Position numbers and translations under genes: made by a program
Origin: Dactylosporangium siamense
GTDB taxonomy: Bacteria; Actinomycetota; Actinomycetes; Mycobacteriales; Micromonosporaceae
NCBI RefSeq assembly: GCF_016862795.1
Contig: NZ_BONQ01000081.1
Location: 62,001 to 126,000 of the forward strand
Direction of reading: 5' to 3'
Length of the DNA stretch: 64,000 nt
Notes under the pieces: generated by a model
Database searches by the model: none
Told to the model about the DNA's origin: nothing
What the model saw: only the letters and a program-made list of their open reading frames with translations
Shown: in pieces, positions 25,163-33,271 of the stretch
How positions within the stretch are numbered: the stretch's first letter is position 1
Layout of the letters: every line of letters starts with the position of its first letter

Positions 25163-25330
25163 TCAGGTCGCGGCCAGCTGGACCGCGAGCGCGATGAAGA
25201 CCGTCCCGGCGATCCGGTTGAGGATCGTCTGGGCGCTGGCCCGCCGCCGCAGCCAGCGGCCGAGCCGGCCGGCCGTCACCCCGATGACCGCGTCGACCAG
25301 CAGCCCGACCACGACGAAGGTCAGGGTTAC
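25163..25330 (-). pseudogene. LysE/RhtB-type exporter remnant (C-terminus)
   Basis: The minus strand codes LTFVVVGLLVDAVIGVTAGR, LGRWLRRRASAQTILNRIAG, then TVFIALAVQLAAT and a stop at 25163. These are the last two membrane helices and the arginine-rich loop of an LysE-family amino-acid exporter. The preceding four helices are absent: the frame runs into the end of the peptidase E-like gene. A truncated remnant. Confidence 0.65.
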
Positions 25331-25343
25331 CGGCGCCGTCGGT

Positions 25344-26012
25344 TTACGGGTGTTGGCGCCAGCGGCCTTCGGTGACCACGTCCACGGTGTCGTCGACGAC
25401 CCGGATGGCCGTGTCGTCGTCGATGAAGTAGATCGGGAAGTCGGCGCGCGCGGCGATGCGGTCGGCCCAGGCGTCGTCGCGTTCCGGGAAGTCGGGCGAG
25501 TCCAGGTGCGGCTTCAGGTACCAGTCGAAGAGGCCGAACGGCGGCGTGAGCGTGGTCGCGCCGAGGGCGTGCAGGTCCGCGAGGTCGCCGATGACCTCGC
25601 CGGAGTGCTCGTCGAGGTGCCGGCTGAAGATCATCGAGCCGGCGCTCACGCCCACGTAGACCCGGCTGCGCAGCGCCTCCAGGACGTCGTCGGTCAGGCC
25701 TGCGCCGGTGATGCTGCGGGCCAGGTGGTAGTGGTTGCCGCCCTCGACGTAGATGACGTCGGCGCGCAGCAGCCGGTCCAGCACCGTCTGCCGCGGCAGG
25801 CCGTTGAGCTCCAGGACGTTGAACGTGCGCCAGCCCAGCCCGTACATCCGATGCAGCCGCTGAATGAGCCAGCCGTGGTCGCCGGACTCGGCCACCGACG
25901 CGGTCGGCACGCACACGACGTCCGCCTCGCTGAACGGCTTGCCCAGCAGGCCCCGGAGCGCGTCCAGCAACGTGTCGTTGGTCAAACCGCTCGACGTCAG
26001 CAGCATCCGCAT
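25344..26012 (-). CDS. Peptidase S51 (dipeptidase E-like) family protein
   Basis: 222 residues from ATG 26012, with a class I glutamine-amidotransferase-like fold. The nucleophile elbow is VYVGVSAGSMIF with S123; the preceding loop IYVEGGNHYHLARSI carries the family GG motif; a downstream PFGLFDWYLKPHLD holds the likely His. E. coli PepE cleaves Asp-Xaa dipeptides, while cyanophycinases share the same site. GTG at 26021 is an alternative start three codons earlier. It lies behind a methyltransferase gene on the same strand with about 36 bases between. Confidence 0.85.
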   Translation of the reverse strand: MRMLLTSSGLTNDTLLDALRGLLGKPFSEADVVCVPTASVAESGDHGWLIQRLHRMYGLGWRTFNVLELNGLPRQTVLDRLLRADVIYVEGGNHYHLARSITGAGLTDDVLEALRSRVYVGVSAGSMIFSRHLDEHSGEVIGDLADLHALGATTLTPPFGLFDWYLKPHLDSPDFPERDDAWADRIAARADFPIYFIDDDTAIRVVDDTVDVVTEGRWRQHP

Positions 26013-26048
26013 GCTTCGCACACCCCCCGGTCCACCGTAGCCGGTGGC

Positions 26049-26846
26049 TCAGCGCCAGATCTGCAGGACGATCGGTCGCGTGCGTTCGGTGAAGCCGGCG
26101 CCGCCCAGCAGCGCGCGGAGGTCCCGGTCGAACGCGGGTAGCCGGTCGCCGAACAGGTGCGGAGTGGAGCTCGACAGGGAGTAGACGGCGGCGACGATGT
26201 CGGCCGCCGACCGGCGCACCGTGTGGCCCGGAAGCTCGATGGTGTGGGGGCCGTCGAATCCTGCCTCCCGGTAGATCTCCTCCTCGTGACCGGGGGAGTC
26301 GCCGGGGACCGGCCGCTTGGCGCCCAGGTGCGTCTCGACCAGCGCCGTGATCGCGTCCCAGGGCGGGTTCTGCCCGCCGGTGCCGTCGCCCCGGTGGGTC
26401 GTCGCGCCGACGTGCACCAGAGCGCCGCCGGGGTGCAGGACGCGGCGCGCCGCGGCGGCGACCCGTGGCCGGTTCATCCAGTGGAACGACTGCGCGAGCG
26501 TGATGACGTCGACGGGCGGCAGGTCGGCCGGTAGGTCTTCGGCCCGCAGGCACCGCCAGGAGACGTTGCCCACGTGCCGCGCGGCCGCCTGCCTGGCGCC
26601 CTCGTCGAGCATCCCCTGGTCGGCGTCGACACCGATCGCGTGGGCGAACCGCGCCGCGAGGAGCAGCGTCAGCGAGCCCGGCCCGCAGCCGACGTCGAGC
26701 AGCGTGCCCGTGCCGTCCAGGCCGAGCTCGGTGACCAGGGCTTCGGCGAGCTCGGGTGGGTAGGCCATCCGGCCGGCGGTGTAGTACGCGGCGGCTCCGG
26801 CGTACAGCGACGGATCCCAGCGCCAGGCGCGTTGGTGGGCGGGCAT
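26049..26846 (-). CDS. Class I SAM-dependent methyltransferase
   Basis: 265 residues. SAM motif I is TLLDVGCGPGSLTLLLAARF (about 47-66), followed by IGVDADQGML and an AEDLPADLPPVDVITLAQSF segment with HWMNRP, the arrangement of UbiE/BioC-like Methyltransf_11 proteins ('QSFHWM'). ATG at 26846 was chosen by family length. It follows the oxoamine synthase gene by about 42 bases on the same strand and may form one transcript with it. Substrate unknown; BioC-like methylation of an acyl-ACP carboxylate is one possibility given the AONS-type neighbour. Confidence 0.88.
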   Translation of the reverse strand: MPAHQRAWRWDPSLYAGAAAYYTAGRMAYPPELAEALVTELGLDGTGTLLDVGCGPGSLTLLLAARFAHAIGVDADQGMLDEGARQAAARHVGNVSWRCLRAEDLPADLPPVDVITLAQSFHWMNRPRVAAAARRVLHPGGALVHVGATTHRGDGTGGQNPPWDAITALVETHLGAKRPVPGDSPGHEEEIYREAGFDGPHTIELPGHTVRRSAADIVAAVYSLSSSTPHLFGDRLPAFDRDLRALLGGAGFTERTRPIVLQIWR

Positions 26847-26888
26847 CGGGACAGCATCACCAACCCCGGGCCCGCCCCGCAACCCGGG

Positions 26889-28187
26889 TCAGGCGGCGTT
26901 CAGTGCCGGGACGGCGTACATGGGGGACAGCTGGCGGTGGAACGCCCGGCGCAGGTTCGTGACGTTCTCGCCCTCCTCGGCGAGCGCCCGCGGCAGTGCG
27001 TCGGCGAGGGTGTCGACGAGCCCGGCGATGTCGTCCTCGGTGTGGTGGGCGGTGATCGTGATCCGCACGCCGGAACGCTTCGCGGGCACCGCGGGAGCGC
27101 TGGCAACGTCGGTGAAGTAACCGGCCGCGCGTAGCCGGGCGGTGAGGTTGTACGCGACCCCGGGCTGGCCGGCGCCGATGCAGCGGATGGGTGCCTCGCT
27201 GCGGCTCACCAGTGGCAGTCCGTGCTCCGCGGCGAGGTGGTTGAAGTGGCGGATGAGGTGCAGGAGCCGCTCCTGCCGCTGGGCCACCTCGGCGGTGCGG
27301 TGCAGCTCGACGGAGGCGAGGACGGCGCCGACCATCGGCGGCTGCACCGGGCCGGAGAAGATGAGCGGACCGCCGAGGGTGAACACGCGCCGGCGGGACT
27401 CCGCGTCGGGGAAGCTCAACGCACCGCCGGCGGCGGCGAAGGACTTGTTCAGCGACCCGGCCACGACACTGCGCGACAGGGCGAGCGGGCTGAGCGCCTC
27501 CAGGGCCCGCCCGCGCCCGTGCCAGCCGGTCCACGAGAACGAGTGCGCGTCGTCGACGTAGAGCCAGAGTTGCTCCTGCTCGGCCATCAGTTCGTTGAGC
27601 GCCTCGAACGGCGCGAAGTCGGCGTACATGCTGTAGAGGCCGTCCACGGCGTACCAGATGCGCCGGTGCGTGTGCCGCAGCTCACCGATGCGCCGCCGCA
27701 GGGTGCGCAGGTCGCTGTGCGGGATGAGCTCGACCCGGGTGCCCTGCGCCTGCGCGAGCTTGGCGGCGGTCTGGACGCTGTTGTGCACCTGGTAGTCCAG
27801 CAGCAGCACGTCGTCGCCGCTGATCAGCGTCGGCATCGTGGCCAGGTGTCCCATGGTGGTGCTCGGGGTGAGCAGCGTGGGCCGGCCGAGCAGGTCGCTG
27901 AGCGCCTCCTCGGCCACCGGATAGGTCGGTGCTGACAGGTACGCCCGGGACGAGGAGAACTGGGTGCCGAAGCGCTCCACCGCGTCGACCACCGCGGCCT
28001 TCAGCGCCGGGTGGGTCTCCAGGCCGAGATAGCTGCACGAGCCGAAGTTCACCGTGGGCGCGCCGCCCAGCGTGATCATCCGGCCGTCGAGGCGGTCGTC
28101 CTCGGCGGTGTTGTGCACCAGCCCGCGCCGCACCCCGTCGGAGATGAGCTCGTCAAACGTCTGCAGCATGTCGTCGGCCTTCGCCAC
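26889..28187 (-). CDS. Alpha-oxoamine synthase (8-amino-7-oxononanoate synthase-like, PLP)
   Basis: 432 residues, fold-type I aminotransferase. Residues for PLP: H135 (DYQVHNSVQ, ring stacking), D213 and H215 (YVDDAHSFSW), and the Schiff-base lysine K248 (AGSLNKSFAAAGG). NFGSCSYLGLETHPALK and SSSRAYLSAPTYPVAEEAL match BioF/KBL/ALAS/CqsA enzymes, which condense an acyl-CoA or acyl-ACP with an amino acid. GTG at 28187 has GGAAGGGG six bases upstream. It overlaps the upstream methyltransferase gene by 35 bases. No bioA/bioD/bioB genes are nearby, so biotin synthesis is unlikely to be its context; a specialised metabolite or signal is an inference. Confidence 0.9.
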   Translation of the reverse strand: MAKADDMLQTFDELISDGVRRGLVHNTAEDDRLDGRMITLGGAPTVNFGSCSYLGLETHPALKAAVVDAVERFGTQFSSSRAYLSAPTYPVAEEALSDLLGRPTLLTPSTTMGHLATMPTLISGDDVLLLDYQVHNSVQTAAKLAQAQGTRVELIPHSDLRTLRRRIGELRHTHRRIWYAVDGLYSMYADFAPFEALNELMAEQEQLWLYVDDAHSFSWTGWHGRGRALEALSPLALSRSVVAGSLNKSFAAAGGALSFPDAESRRRVFTLGGPLIFSGPVQPPMVGAVLASVELHRTAEVAQRQERLLHLIRHFNHLAAEHGLPLVSRSEAPIRCIGAGQPGVAYNLTARLRAAGYFTDVASAPAVPAKRSGVRITITAHHTEDDIAGLVDTLADALPRALAEEGENVTNLRRAFHRQLSPMYAVPALNAA

Positions 28188-28902
28188 GTGCGACCCCTTC
28201 CAGTGGTGTGTACAGCGGGGTCCATCGGTAGCCCCGGGGCCGCTCTGAGTCCCCGGCGGCGTGATCCGAGCCACTGCCCACGAGGTCCGGGCGCCGCAGC
28301 GTCAGGGACTGGAACCGGTGACCCCGGCCCTCACCGACGACGTGGAAGTCCACCACGTCGAACCAGGCGGTGGCGAAGCCGAGCAACTGTTCGTCGGTGC
28401 GCCACGAGAAGAACCGTGGCGGCATGTACTCGTCGGTGTCGATGGCCCCCTCCGCGCTGTCGGTGCCGCCGTAGACCCCGAGGAAGAACAACCCGCCGGG
28501 GCACAGGACGGTCCGGATGGCGGCGAGGACCGTGGGCAGGTCATGGTTCGGTACGTGCAGCAGACAGTTCATCGTGTACACCGCGTCGAACGAGCCGGCC
28601 GGCACGTCCAGCCGCAGGAAGTCCATGACGTGCGCCTCGAGACCCTTGGCCCGGCAGCGCTCGACCATCGCCGGGGAGAGGTCGGCCGCCACGACGGCGA
28701 AACCCTCGTCCCGGAAGTAGACGCTGTCCTGACCGGTGCCGGCGCCGATCTCCAACAGTCGCGTGCCCGGCGCCAGCCGGTCCCGGAACGCCTGCCGCTC
28801 CTCGAGCTTCCACGGCTCCTTGCCGAGCCCGTCGCGCCAGGCCGCCCGCGCGTCGTACGCCGCCTGCAGCGGACCGAGGACATCGTCGTACCGAACCGTC
28901 AT
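28153..28902 (-). CDS. Class I SAM-dependent methyltransferase
   Basis: 249 residues from ATG 28902 (MTVRYDDVLGPLQAAYDARA); an ATG at 28911 would add three. SAM motif I is RLLEIGAGTGQDSVYFRDEG, then VAADLSPAMVERC, FDAVYTMNCLLHVPNHDL and PGGLFFLGVYGG. The C-terminus runs 35 bases into the oxoamine synthase gene, and the last 25 residues or so look like read-through rather than conserved sequence. The overlap implies coupled expression with the synthase. Confidence 0.88.
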   Translation of the reverse strand: MTVRYDDVLGPLQAAYDARAAWRDGLGKEPWKLEERQAFRDRLAPGTRLLEIGAGTGQDSVYFRDEGFAVVAADLSPAMVERCRAKGLEAHVMDFLRLDVPAGSFDAVYTMNCLLHVPNHDLPTVLAAIRTVLCPGGLFFLGVYGGTDSAEGAIDTDEYMPPRFFSWRTDEQLLGFATAWFDVVDFHVVGEGRGHRFQSLTLRRPDLVGSGSDHAAGDSERPRGYRWTPLYTPLEGVARGEGRRHAADV

Positions 28903-28942
28903 GCCGACCATTATCGGCCGGGAATGCGGCCGCGCGTCGATG

Positions 28943-29002
28943 TGTCAGCGCCCCCGGAGGCCCGGGCCGCTGAGCGTGTGCCGGCCTCCGGGGGCGCTGA
29001 CA
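28943..29002. terminator. Long GC-rich hairpin, probable factor-independent terminator
   Basis: Perfect 20-bp arms: TGTCAGCGCCCCCGGAGGCC (28943-28962) and its complement at 28983-29002, with a 20-base loop. It lies between the leftward repeat-protein gene (stop 29173) and the leftward methyltransferase start (28902). There is no U-tract, which is common for actinobacterial terminators. The rest of 28912-29172 shows no gene. Confidence 0.65.
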
Positions 29003-29172
29003 GCTTCCAGGCACGCAGATGCGAAATACTTCGTTACTCACCCTGTGCCGACGATGGTCGGCGCCGGCGCGCCAAGACCAGCCGGAGCCACCACGCCGAG
29101 CGTGCGCGGAGCCATGTGTTCGACCACTACGCCGCGGGACCGTCGAACGGACCGCAACGTGCCGCACCGCGG

Positions 29173-30492
29173 TCAGATCTCGGTGATCGGTTCGTGTGAC
29201 GGCATGGTGTGTCCCAGCACGAGGGTGGGATTCTCAGGCGGGTTGCCGGTGTCGATCGGCGCCTCGAGGATCGCCTCCATGACCTCAACGGGCAGGTTCG
29301 GGTTGGCGGCGGCGGCCTCGGTGGTCTCCGGGTCTTCGAACAGCTCCAGCAGCCGTTCCTGGGACAGCCGTGCGTCGTGAGCGACCCAACTCCGCACGCC
29401 GGGGTGTTCGTCCCGGCTGAGGCGGTCGATCAGCTCGGCCGGCGCATGGCGGTCGAGGACGACGAGGGCGCGCGCACCCCAGTGCGGCGAGTCGGCATAA
29501 CGGGTCAGGTCCCCGCCGACGATCGAAGGATGTGCCAGCAGTTGGCTGCGGGTGATGACCCGGGCCTCCAGGTACGTGCGTACGACGAGGTCTGTCGGCA
29601 CGGCCTCCTGGTTCTCGCAGAGCAGCAACCGAACCGGGAAGTCGTCGTCGGCGGCGAGCTTCGCGATCTGGTCCGCGGTCAGCCTCTTGTTGCGGGCGGC
29701 GCTGCGGCGTAGTCCCGGGTGCGCCGAGGACACGCAGCGTTGCAGCTGTTCCCCGCCGGCTTCGAGGACCCAGGCGAGCCGGGGCAGGCGGTCGTTCGTG
29801 GACACCTGGTAGCCGATCGCGGTGCGTTGCTGCTCGCTCAGTTCGGGGCGCATCGAGACGTACGTGCGGACCTTCGGATCGGGATCCGCGCACAAGGCCG
29901 CGACCACGTCGGCGGGCAGCACCGGCTCGAGTGCGATGTTCGCCTTCTCCCAGACCGAATCGGCCGCGGCGATCGCCCTTGCCCGCTCGGCGGTCATCGG
30001 CTCCGGCTCATCGCTGGTTCGGGCCCAGGCGGCGATCTCCTCGTCCTGCGCGTCGGTGAAGGCCGCCACGGCGGCGGATGACAACTCCGGCGGATGCAGG
30101 AAACGCAGCATCCGCTTCAGTCCGGGATGTTCGGCGAGCTTGTGATACGCCCACACCGGCAGCGGTTGCGGTCGCCTGGTGTACGGACCTTCGAGCAGAG
30201 CGAACACGACCTGGAGGTCCGGATCGTCGACCATCCTGACCCGCTGCTCCGCGGTGACCTGAGCGGCTTGGGCGAGCATCGCGCGGAGGCGGCCGTCCGG
30301 GTGGGCGGCGATGATGTCGAACAGCTCGTCGGACCACTCACGCCGATGGATGACGTCGGTGGCGGATGCGGCGGGGTGGGCCAGGATTCGCGGCACGAGC
30401 CTGTCGGGCAGCGCGGGGTTGCGTCCGAGGCCGCGCACCCGGGCGCGGGTCTGGTGAGCATTGTCGATCGGCAGGGCATCCTCCTTCGTCAC
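29173..30492 (-). CDS. Variant leucine-rich / HEAT-like repeat protein
   Basis: 439 residues, nearly all made of short helical repeats of about 24 residues with pattern 'D/PxLPxxxVxxLaxDPxxxVRxxVAxxPxL' (for example LPADVVAALCADPDPKVRTY, VSMRPELSEQQ; RLSRDEHPGVRSWVAHDARL). This is typical of leucine-rich repeat variant/HEAT-like scaffold proteins of actinomycetes, which are cytoplasmic and of unknown partner. The N-terminus is charged and has no signal. The gene stands alone and ends in the hairpin at 28943-29002. Confidence 0.8.
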   Translation of the reverse strand: MTKEDALPIDNAHQTRARVRGLGRNPALPDRLVPRILAHPAASATDVIHRREWSDELFDIIAAHPDGRLRAMLAQAAQVTAEQRVRMVDDPDLQVVFALLEGPYTRRPQPLPVWAYHKLAEHPGLKRMLRFLHPPELSSAAVAAFTDAQDEEIAAWARTSDEPEPMTAERARAIAAADSVWEKANIALEPVLPADVVAALCADPDPKVRTYVSMRPELSEQQRTAIGYQVSTNDRLPRLAWVLEAGGEQLQRCVSSAHPGLRRSAARNKRLTADQIAKLAADDDFPVRLLLCENQEAVPTDLVVRTYLEARVITRSQLLAHPSIVGGDLTRYADSPHWGARALVVLDRHAPAELIDRLSRDEHPGVRSWVAHDARLSQERLLELFEDPETTEAAAANPNLPVEVMEAILEAPIDTGNPPENPTLVLGHTMPSHEPITEI

Positions 30493-30809
30493 TGTGATGA
30501 CGGTCGCCGACCTTACGGACGGTTCCGGGCCAGGGGAAACGGTCTTTCGCCCGAGTGACCCGGAACGGCGAGCGCTGTTAGGCTGGACACGGCACGCAGC
30601 TCGCCGGGTTCACCGCGACGACCACCCTGTTCTGGATGCTGGACGAGCGGTTCGAGGGTGTCCGCGGGCCGTCCGGCGCTCGTGCTCGGCGGTGCGCTCC
30701 CCACCTGGTGGCTATTGCGCTCGGCGTCGAGTGGCGGTGTGGCTCGGCCGGCTCGCTACCGGCCTGATGCTGAGCGGCGATGCTGTGTACATGGCCTCGG
30801 GAGCGGATG
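30493..30809. other. Gene-free stretch between two leftward genes
   Basis: No convincing coding region was found in these 317 bases. The part next to 30493 must hold the promoter of the repeat-protein gene. Bases 30600-30680 keep a short open frame (LFWMLDERFEGVRGP) that might be another gene remnant, but it has no family I recognise. Confidence 0.5.
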
Positions 30810-31466
30810 TCAATGTGTTGCCTGCGGGTTGGTGTCGGCGGCGGCAAGGGCGGCCGCAAGGTCGCACATGTCGCGCAGATTGGCCGTGAACTCGTCGTCC
30901 CAGTCAACGGGCTGGTCGAGGTGGGCGCCGAGGGTATGGTGGCCGGGAAGCGACTCGGGTGACAGCTGGGCGCGGCGGGCGGGCGGATCGAGCGTCCCCG
31001 CGCCGAACCGGCCACTCATTTCCGACAAGATGTGACCGATCGCTAATGTGCTGAACATGCGTTCCAGCCGCGCCACCTGACCGTGTGGCACTCCGGCATC
31101 AAGCAATGCCCGGTAGACCACGTCGACGACGCGGATGGCGCCGGGGCTGACCGCGGGCCGCGTCAGCAGCACCGGCAGCACGGCCGGGTATCGGCCTGCG
31201 ACCGAACGCAGCCCGTACGCCAGATGCTGGAGCATTTCACGCCAGCCCAAGCCCGGTGGCGCCGGCGGAATCTCCTCGAGCAGGCGGCCGACCACGGCCT
31301 CGAGCAGCTCGTCTTTCGTGCGGAAATAGCCGTAGAGCGCCATCGGGGTGACACCGACCCGCTGAGCCACCGCGCGCATCGACAAGGCGTCAAGCCCTCG
31401 ATCGGCCGCGACCGCCAGCGCCGCGTCGATGATTTCGGGACGGCGTGACTCCTTGAGCTTTCGCAT
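30810..31466 (-). CDS. TetR family transcriptional regulator
   Basis: 218 residues. HTH: IIDAALAVAADRGLDALSMR, then AVAQRVGVTPMALYGYFRTK (about 11-50), the MALYxYF form of TetR_C regulators. C-terminal domain contains HILSEMSGRFGAGTLDPPAR. ATG at 31466 fits the family; upstream codons cross an operator. It is divergent from an ABC exporter with a 32-bp palindrome between, so it should repress the transporter and itself. Confidence 0.92.
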   Translation of the reverse strand: MRKLKESRRPEIIDAALAVAADRGLDALSMRAVAQRVGVTPMALYGYFRTKDELLEAVVGRLLEEIPPAPPGLGWREMLQHLAYGLRSVAGRYPAVLPVLLTRPAVSPGAIRVVDVVYRALLDAGVPHGQVARLERMFSTLAIGHILSEMSGRFGAGTLDPPARRAQLSPESLPGHHTLGAHLDQPVDWDDEFTANLRDMCDLAAALAAADTNPQATH

Positions 31467-31473
31467 CACCCCA

Positions 31474-31505
31474 GTATACGGTGTAGACCAGTCTACGACG
31501 TATAC
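31474..31505. promoter_or_regulatory. 32-bp palindromic operator between tetR and an ABC exporter
   Basis: GTATACGGTGTAGAC (31474-31488) and GTCTACGACGTATAC (31491-31505) are complementary at 13 of 15 positions around a two-base centre. It lies eight bases upstream of tetR and ends just before the GGAGG of the ABC ATPase. TetR binding as two overlapping dimers would fit the length. Confidence 0.8.
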
Positions 31506-31516
31506 CGGAGGTGGTC

Positions 31517-32341
31517 GTGCTCCACGCGGACGGCCTGACCAAGCGCTACGGCGCGGTGCTGGCACTCAACGGTTTCAACCTCGACGTGGCACCCGGCGAG
31601 ATCACCGGCCTGGTCGGCCACAACGGCGCGGGCAAGTCCACCTTCGTTGACGTGCTGTGCGGCCTGGTGAGACCCGACAGCGGCACGGTGACCTTCAACG
31701 GCCGCCCCCTCGCCGCGGCGCGCGGCGACATCGGCGTGGCACCGCAGCACATCGCCCTCTACCCCGGCGCTACAGCCGGCGAACATCTGCGGCTCTACGG
31801 CCGCCTGGCCGGCCTGCGCGGGCGTGCGCTCACCACCGCCACCGACGAGGTCATCGACGCGCTGCTGCTCACCGACTTCCTCGACCGACGGGTCGGGCTG
31901 CTCTCCGGCGGCCAGCAACGCCGCGTCCAGGCCGCCACCGCGCTACTGCCCCACCCTCCACTGCTCCTCATGGACGAACCAACCGCCGGCGCCGACCCGC
32001 AGACCCGCGAGTCGCTGCTGGCCGCCCTCCGCCACCGCGCCGCGGGCGGCACCGCGATCGTCTACGCCACCCACTACCTTCCCGAACTCGCCGACCTGCA
32101 AGCGACCGTCGCCGTCGCGCGGCACGGCCGCATCATCGCCCGCGGCACCACCACCCAACTGCTCGACGGCCTGCCCAGCGAGGTGCTGCTACGCACCGCC
32201 GGCACCGACGACCTCCGCGTGCACACCACCGACCCGGCGCGCACACTGACCACCCTGCTGCAGAACACCTCTGGGCCGATCGTCGAGATCGACATCCGCA
32301 AACCGTCCCTCGACGACCTCTACCGATCACTGGCAGGCTGA
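31517..32341 (+). CDS. ABC transporter ATP-binding protein (drug-export type)
   Basis: 274 residues. Walker A GHNGAGKST (about 36-44), Q-loop VAPQHIALYPGATAGEHLRL, signature LSGGQQRRVQAATAL, Walker B LLLMDEPTAGAD, and the His switch in VYATHYLPE are all intact. The C-terminal extension with DLRVHTTDPARTL is typical of DrrA/NodI-type ATPases. GTG at 31517 has GGAGG five bases before it; GTG at 31511 overlaps that site. The partner permease gene follows after two bases. The pair probably exports a hydrophobic compound under TetR control. Confidence 0.93.
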   Translation: MLHADGLTKRYGAVLALNGFNLDVAPGEITGLVGHNGAGKSTFVDVLCGLVRPDSGTVTFNGRPLAAARGDIGVAPQHIALYPGATAGEHLRLYGRLAGLRGRALTTATDEVIDALLLTDFLDRRVGLLSGGQQRRVQAATALLPHPPLLLMDEPTAGADPQTRESLLAALRHRAAGGTAIVYATHYLPELADLQATVAVARHGRIIARGTTTQLLDGLPSEVLLRTAGTDDLRVHTTDPARTLTTLLQNTSGPIVEIDIRKPSLDDLYRSLAG

Positions 32342-32343
32342 CA

Positions 32344-33102
32344 ATGATCGATTCCATGTCGCGGATCGCCGCCCTGGCCCGGCACAACACCGTCCTACGG
32401 CTACGCGACCCCGGCCAGTTCCTCAGCTACCTCGTCATGCCGATGGTGCTCATGCTGGCACTGAAGCCGCTCTTCGAGCGCGCCGTCACCGGCGGCACCA
32501 CCCACATCGCCACCGGCACGCTGGTCATCTTCTCCGCGCTCGCCCTCTCCATCGTGGGCAACTCCACCCTCGCCGAACGCTCGTGGCACACCTGGGACAG
32601 GTTGCGTTGCACCCGCGCCAGCATCCCCGAACTGCTCGTCGGCAAGACGCTTCCCGCATACGGGCTGCTCCTGCTGCAACAGAGCATCCTGCTGGCATAC
32701 GGCGTGACCATCATCGGCGCTCACCCACACGACGGCCGCGCCTACGGCCTACTGCTGCTCGGCATCCTCGTGTGGGGCGCCGCACTCCTGGCCATCGGCA
32801 CCGCCCTGGCCGCCGTGGTACGCAGTCACGGCGAGCTGAGCGCGGCCTGCGACGTAGGCGCGCTGACCCTCACCACGCTCGGGGGCGCCTTCATCCCGGT
32901 CACCATGTTCCCGTCCTGGCTACAGACGCTTGCGCCCGCCTCGCCCGGATACTGGTCGCTGTCCATGCTGCAACACGCCATGCGCGGCGACACAAGCGGC
33001 ACACTGTGGCGGGCCGCCGTGCTGCTCGGCGTCGGCGCGATAGCCGCCGCGTTCGCCTACCGCCGTCTCGCCACCGGTTGGGGCCGCTCGACAACGCTCT
33101 GA
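32344..33102 (+). CDS. ABC transporter permease (ABC-2 type)
   Basis: 252 residues with six predicted membrane helices: N-terminal RDPGQFLSYLVMPMVLMLAL, then LVIFSALALSIVGNSTLAER, followed by the DrrB-like EreDRLRCTRASIPELLVGKT-type loop (WDRLRCTRASIPELLVGKTL), and LTTLGGAFIPVTMFPSWLQT before the last helix. It forms the channel for the preceding ATPase. No separate substrate-binding protein is encoded. Confidence 0.92.
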   Translation: MIDSMSRIAALARHNTVLRLRDPGQFLSYLVMPMVLMLALKPLFERAVTGGTTHIATGTLVIFSALALSIVGNSTLAERSWHTWDRLRCTRASIPELLVGKTLPAYGLLLLQQSILLAYGVTIIGAHPHDGRAYGLLLLGILVWGAALLAIGTALAAVVRSHGELSAACDVGALTLTTLGGAFIPVTMFPSWLQTLAPASPGYWSLSMLQHAMRGDTSGTLWRAAVLLGVGAIAAAFAYRRLATGWGRSTTL

Positions 33103-33271
33103 TGTCTCCGTCGAGCCAGAGGCGAGGCGGGCCGGTAGCCCTCAGCGCGCCGTGCCCGCTCGGCCATGGTCGATGCTGAACCGGCTGCCTCTGGTACACG
33201 TGGAATTCGGGTGTGGCCGGCCACCCACCGTGCCAGCCTTGACCGACGTCATCGCTGCGAAGGAGAGACTG

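Noticed and set aside
26889-28187. bioF for biotin synthesis
   Set aside because: No bioA, bioB or bioD genes are near, and the gene overlaps a methyltransferase; the family is kept broad.
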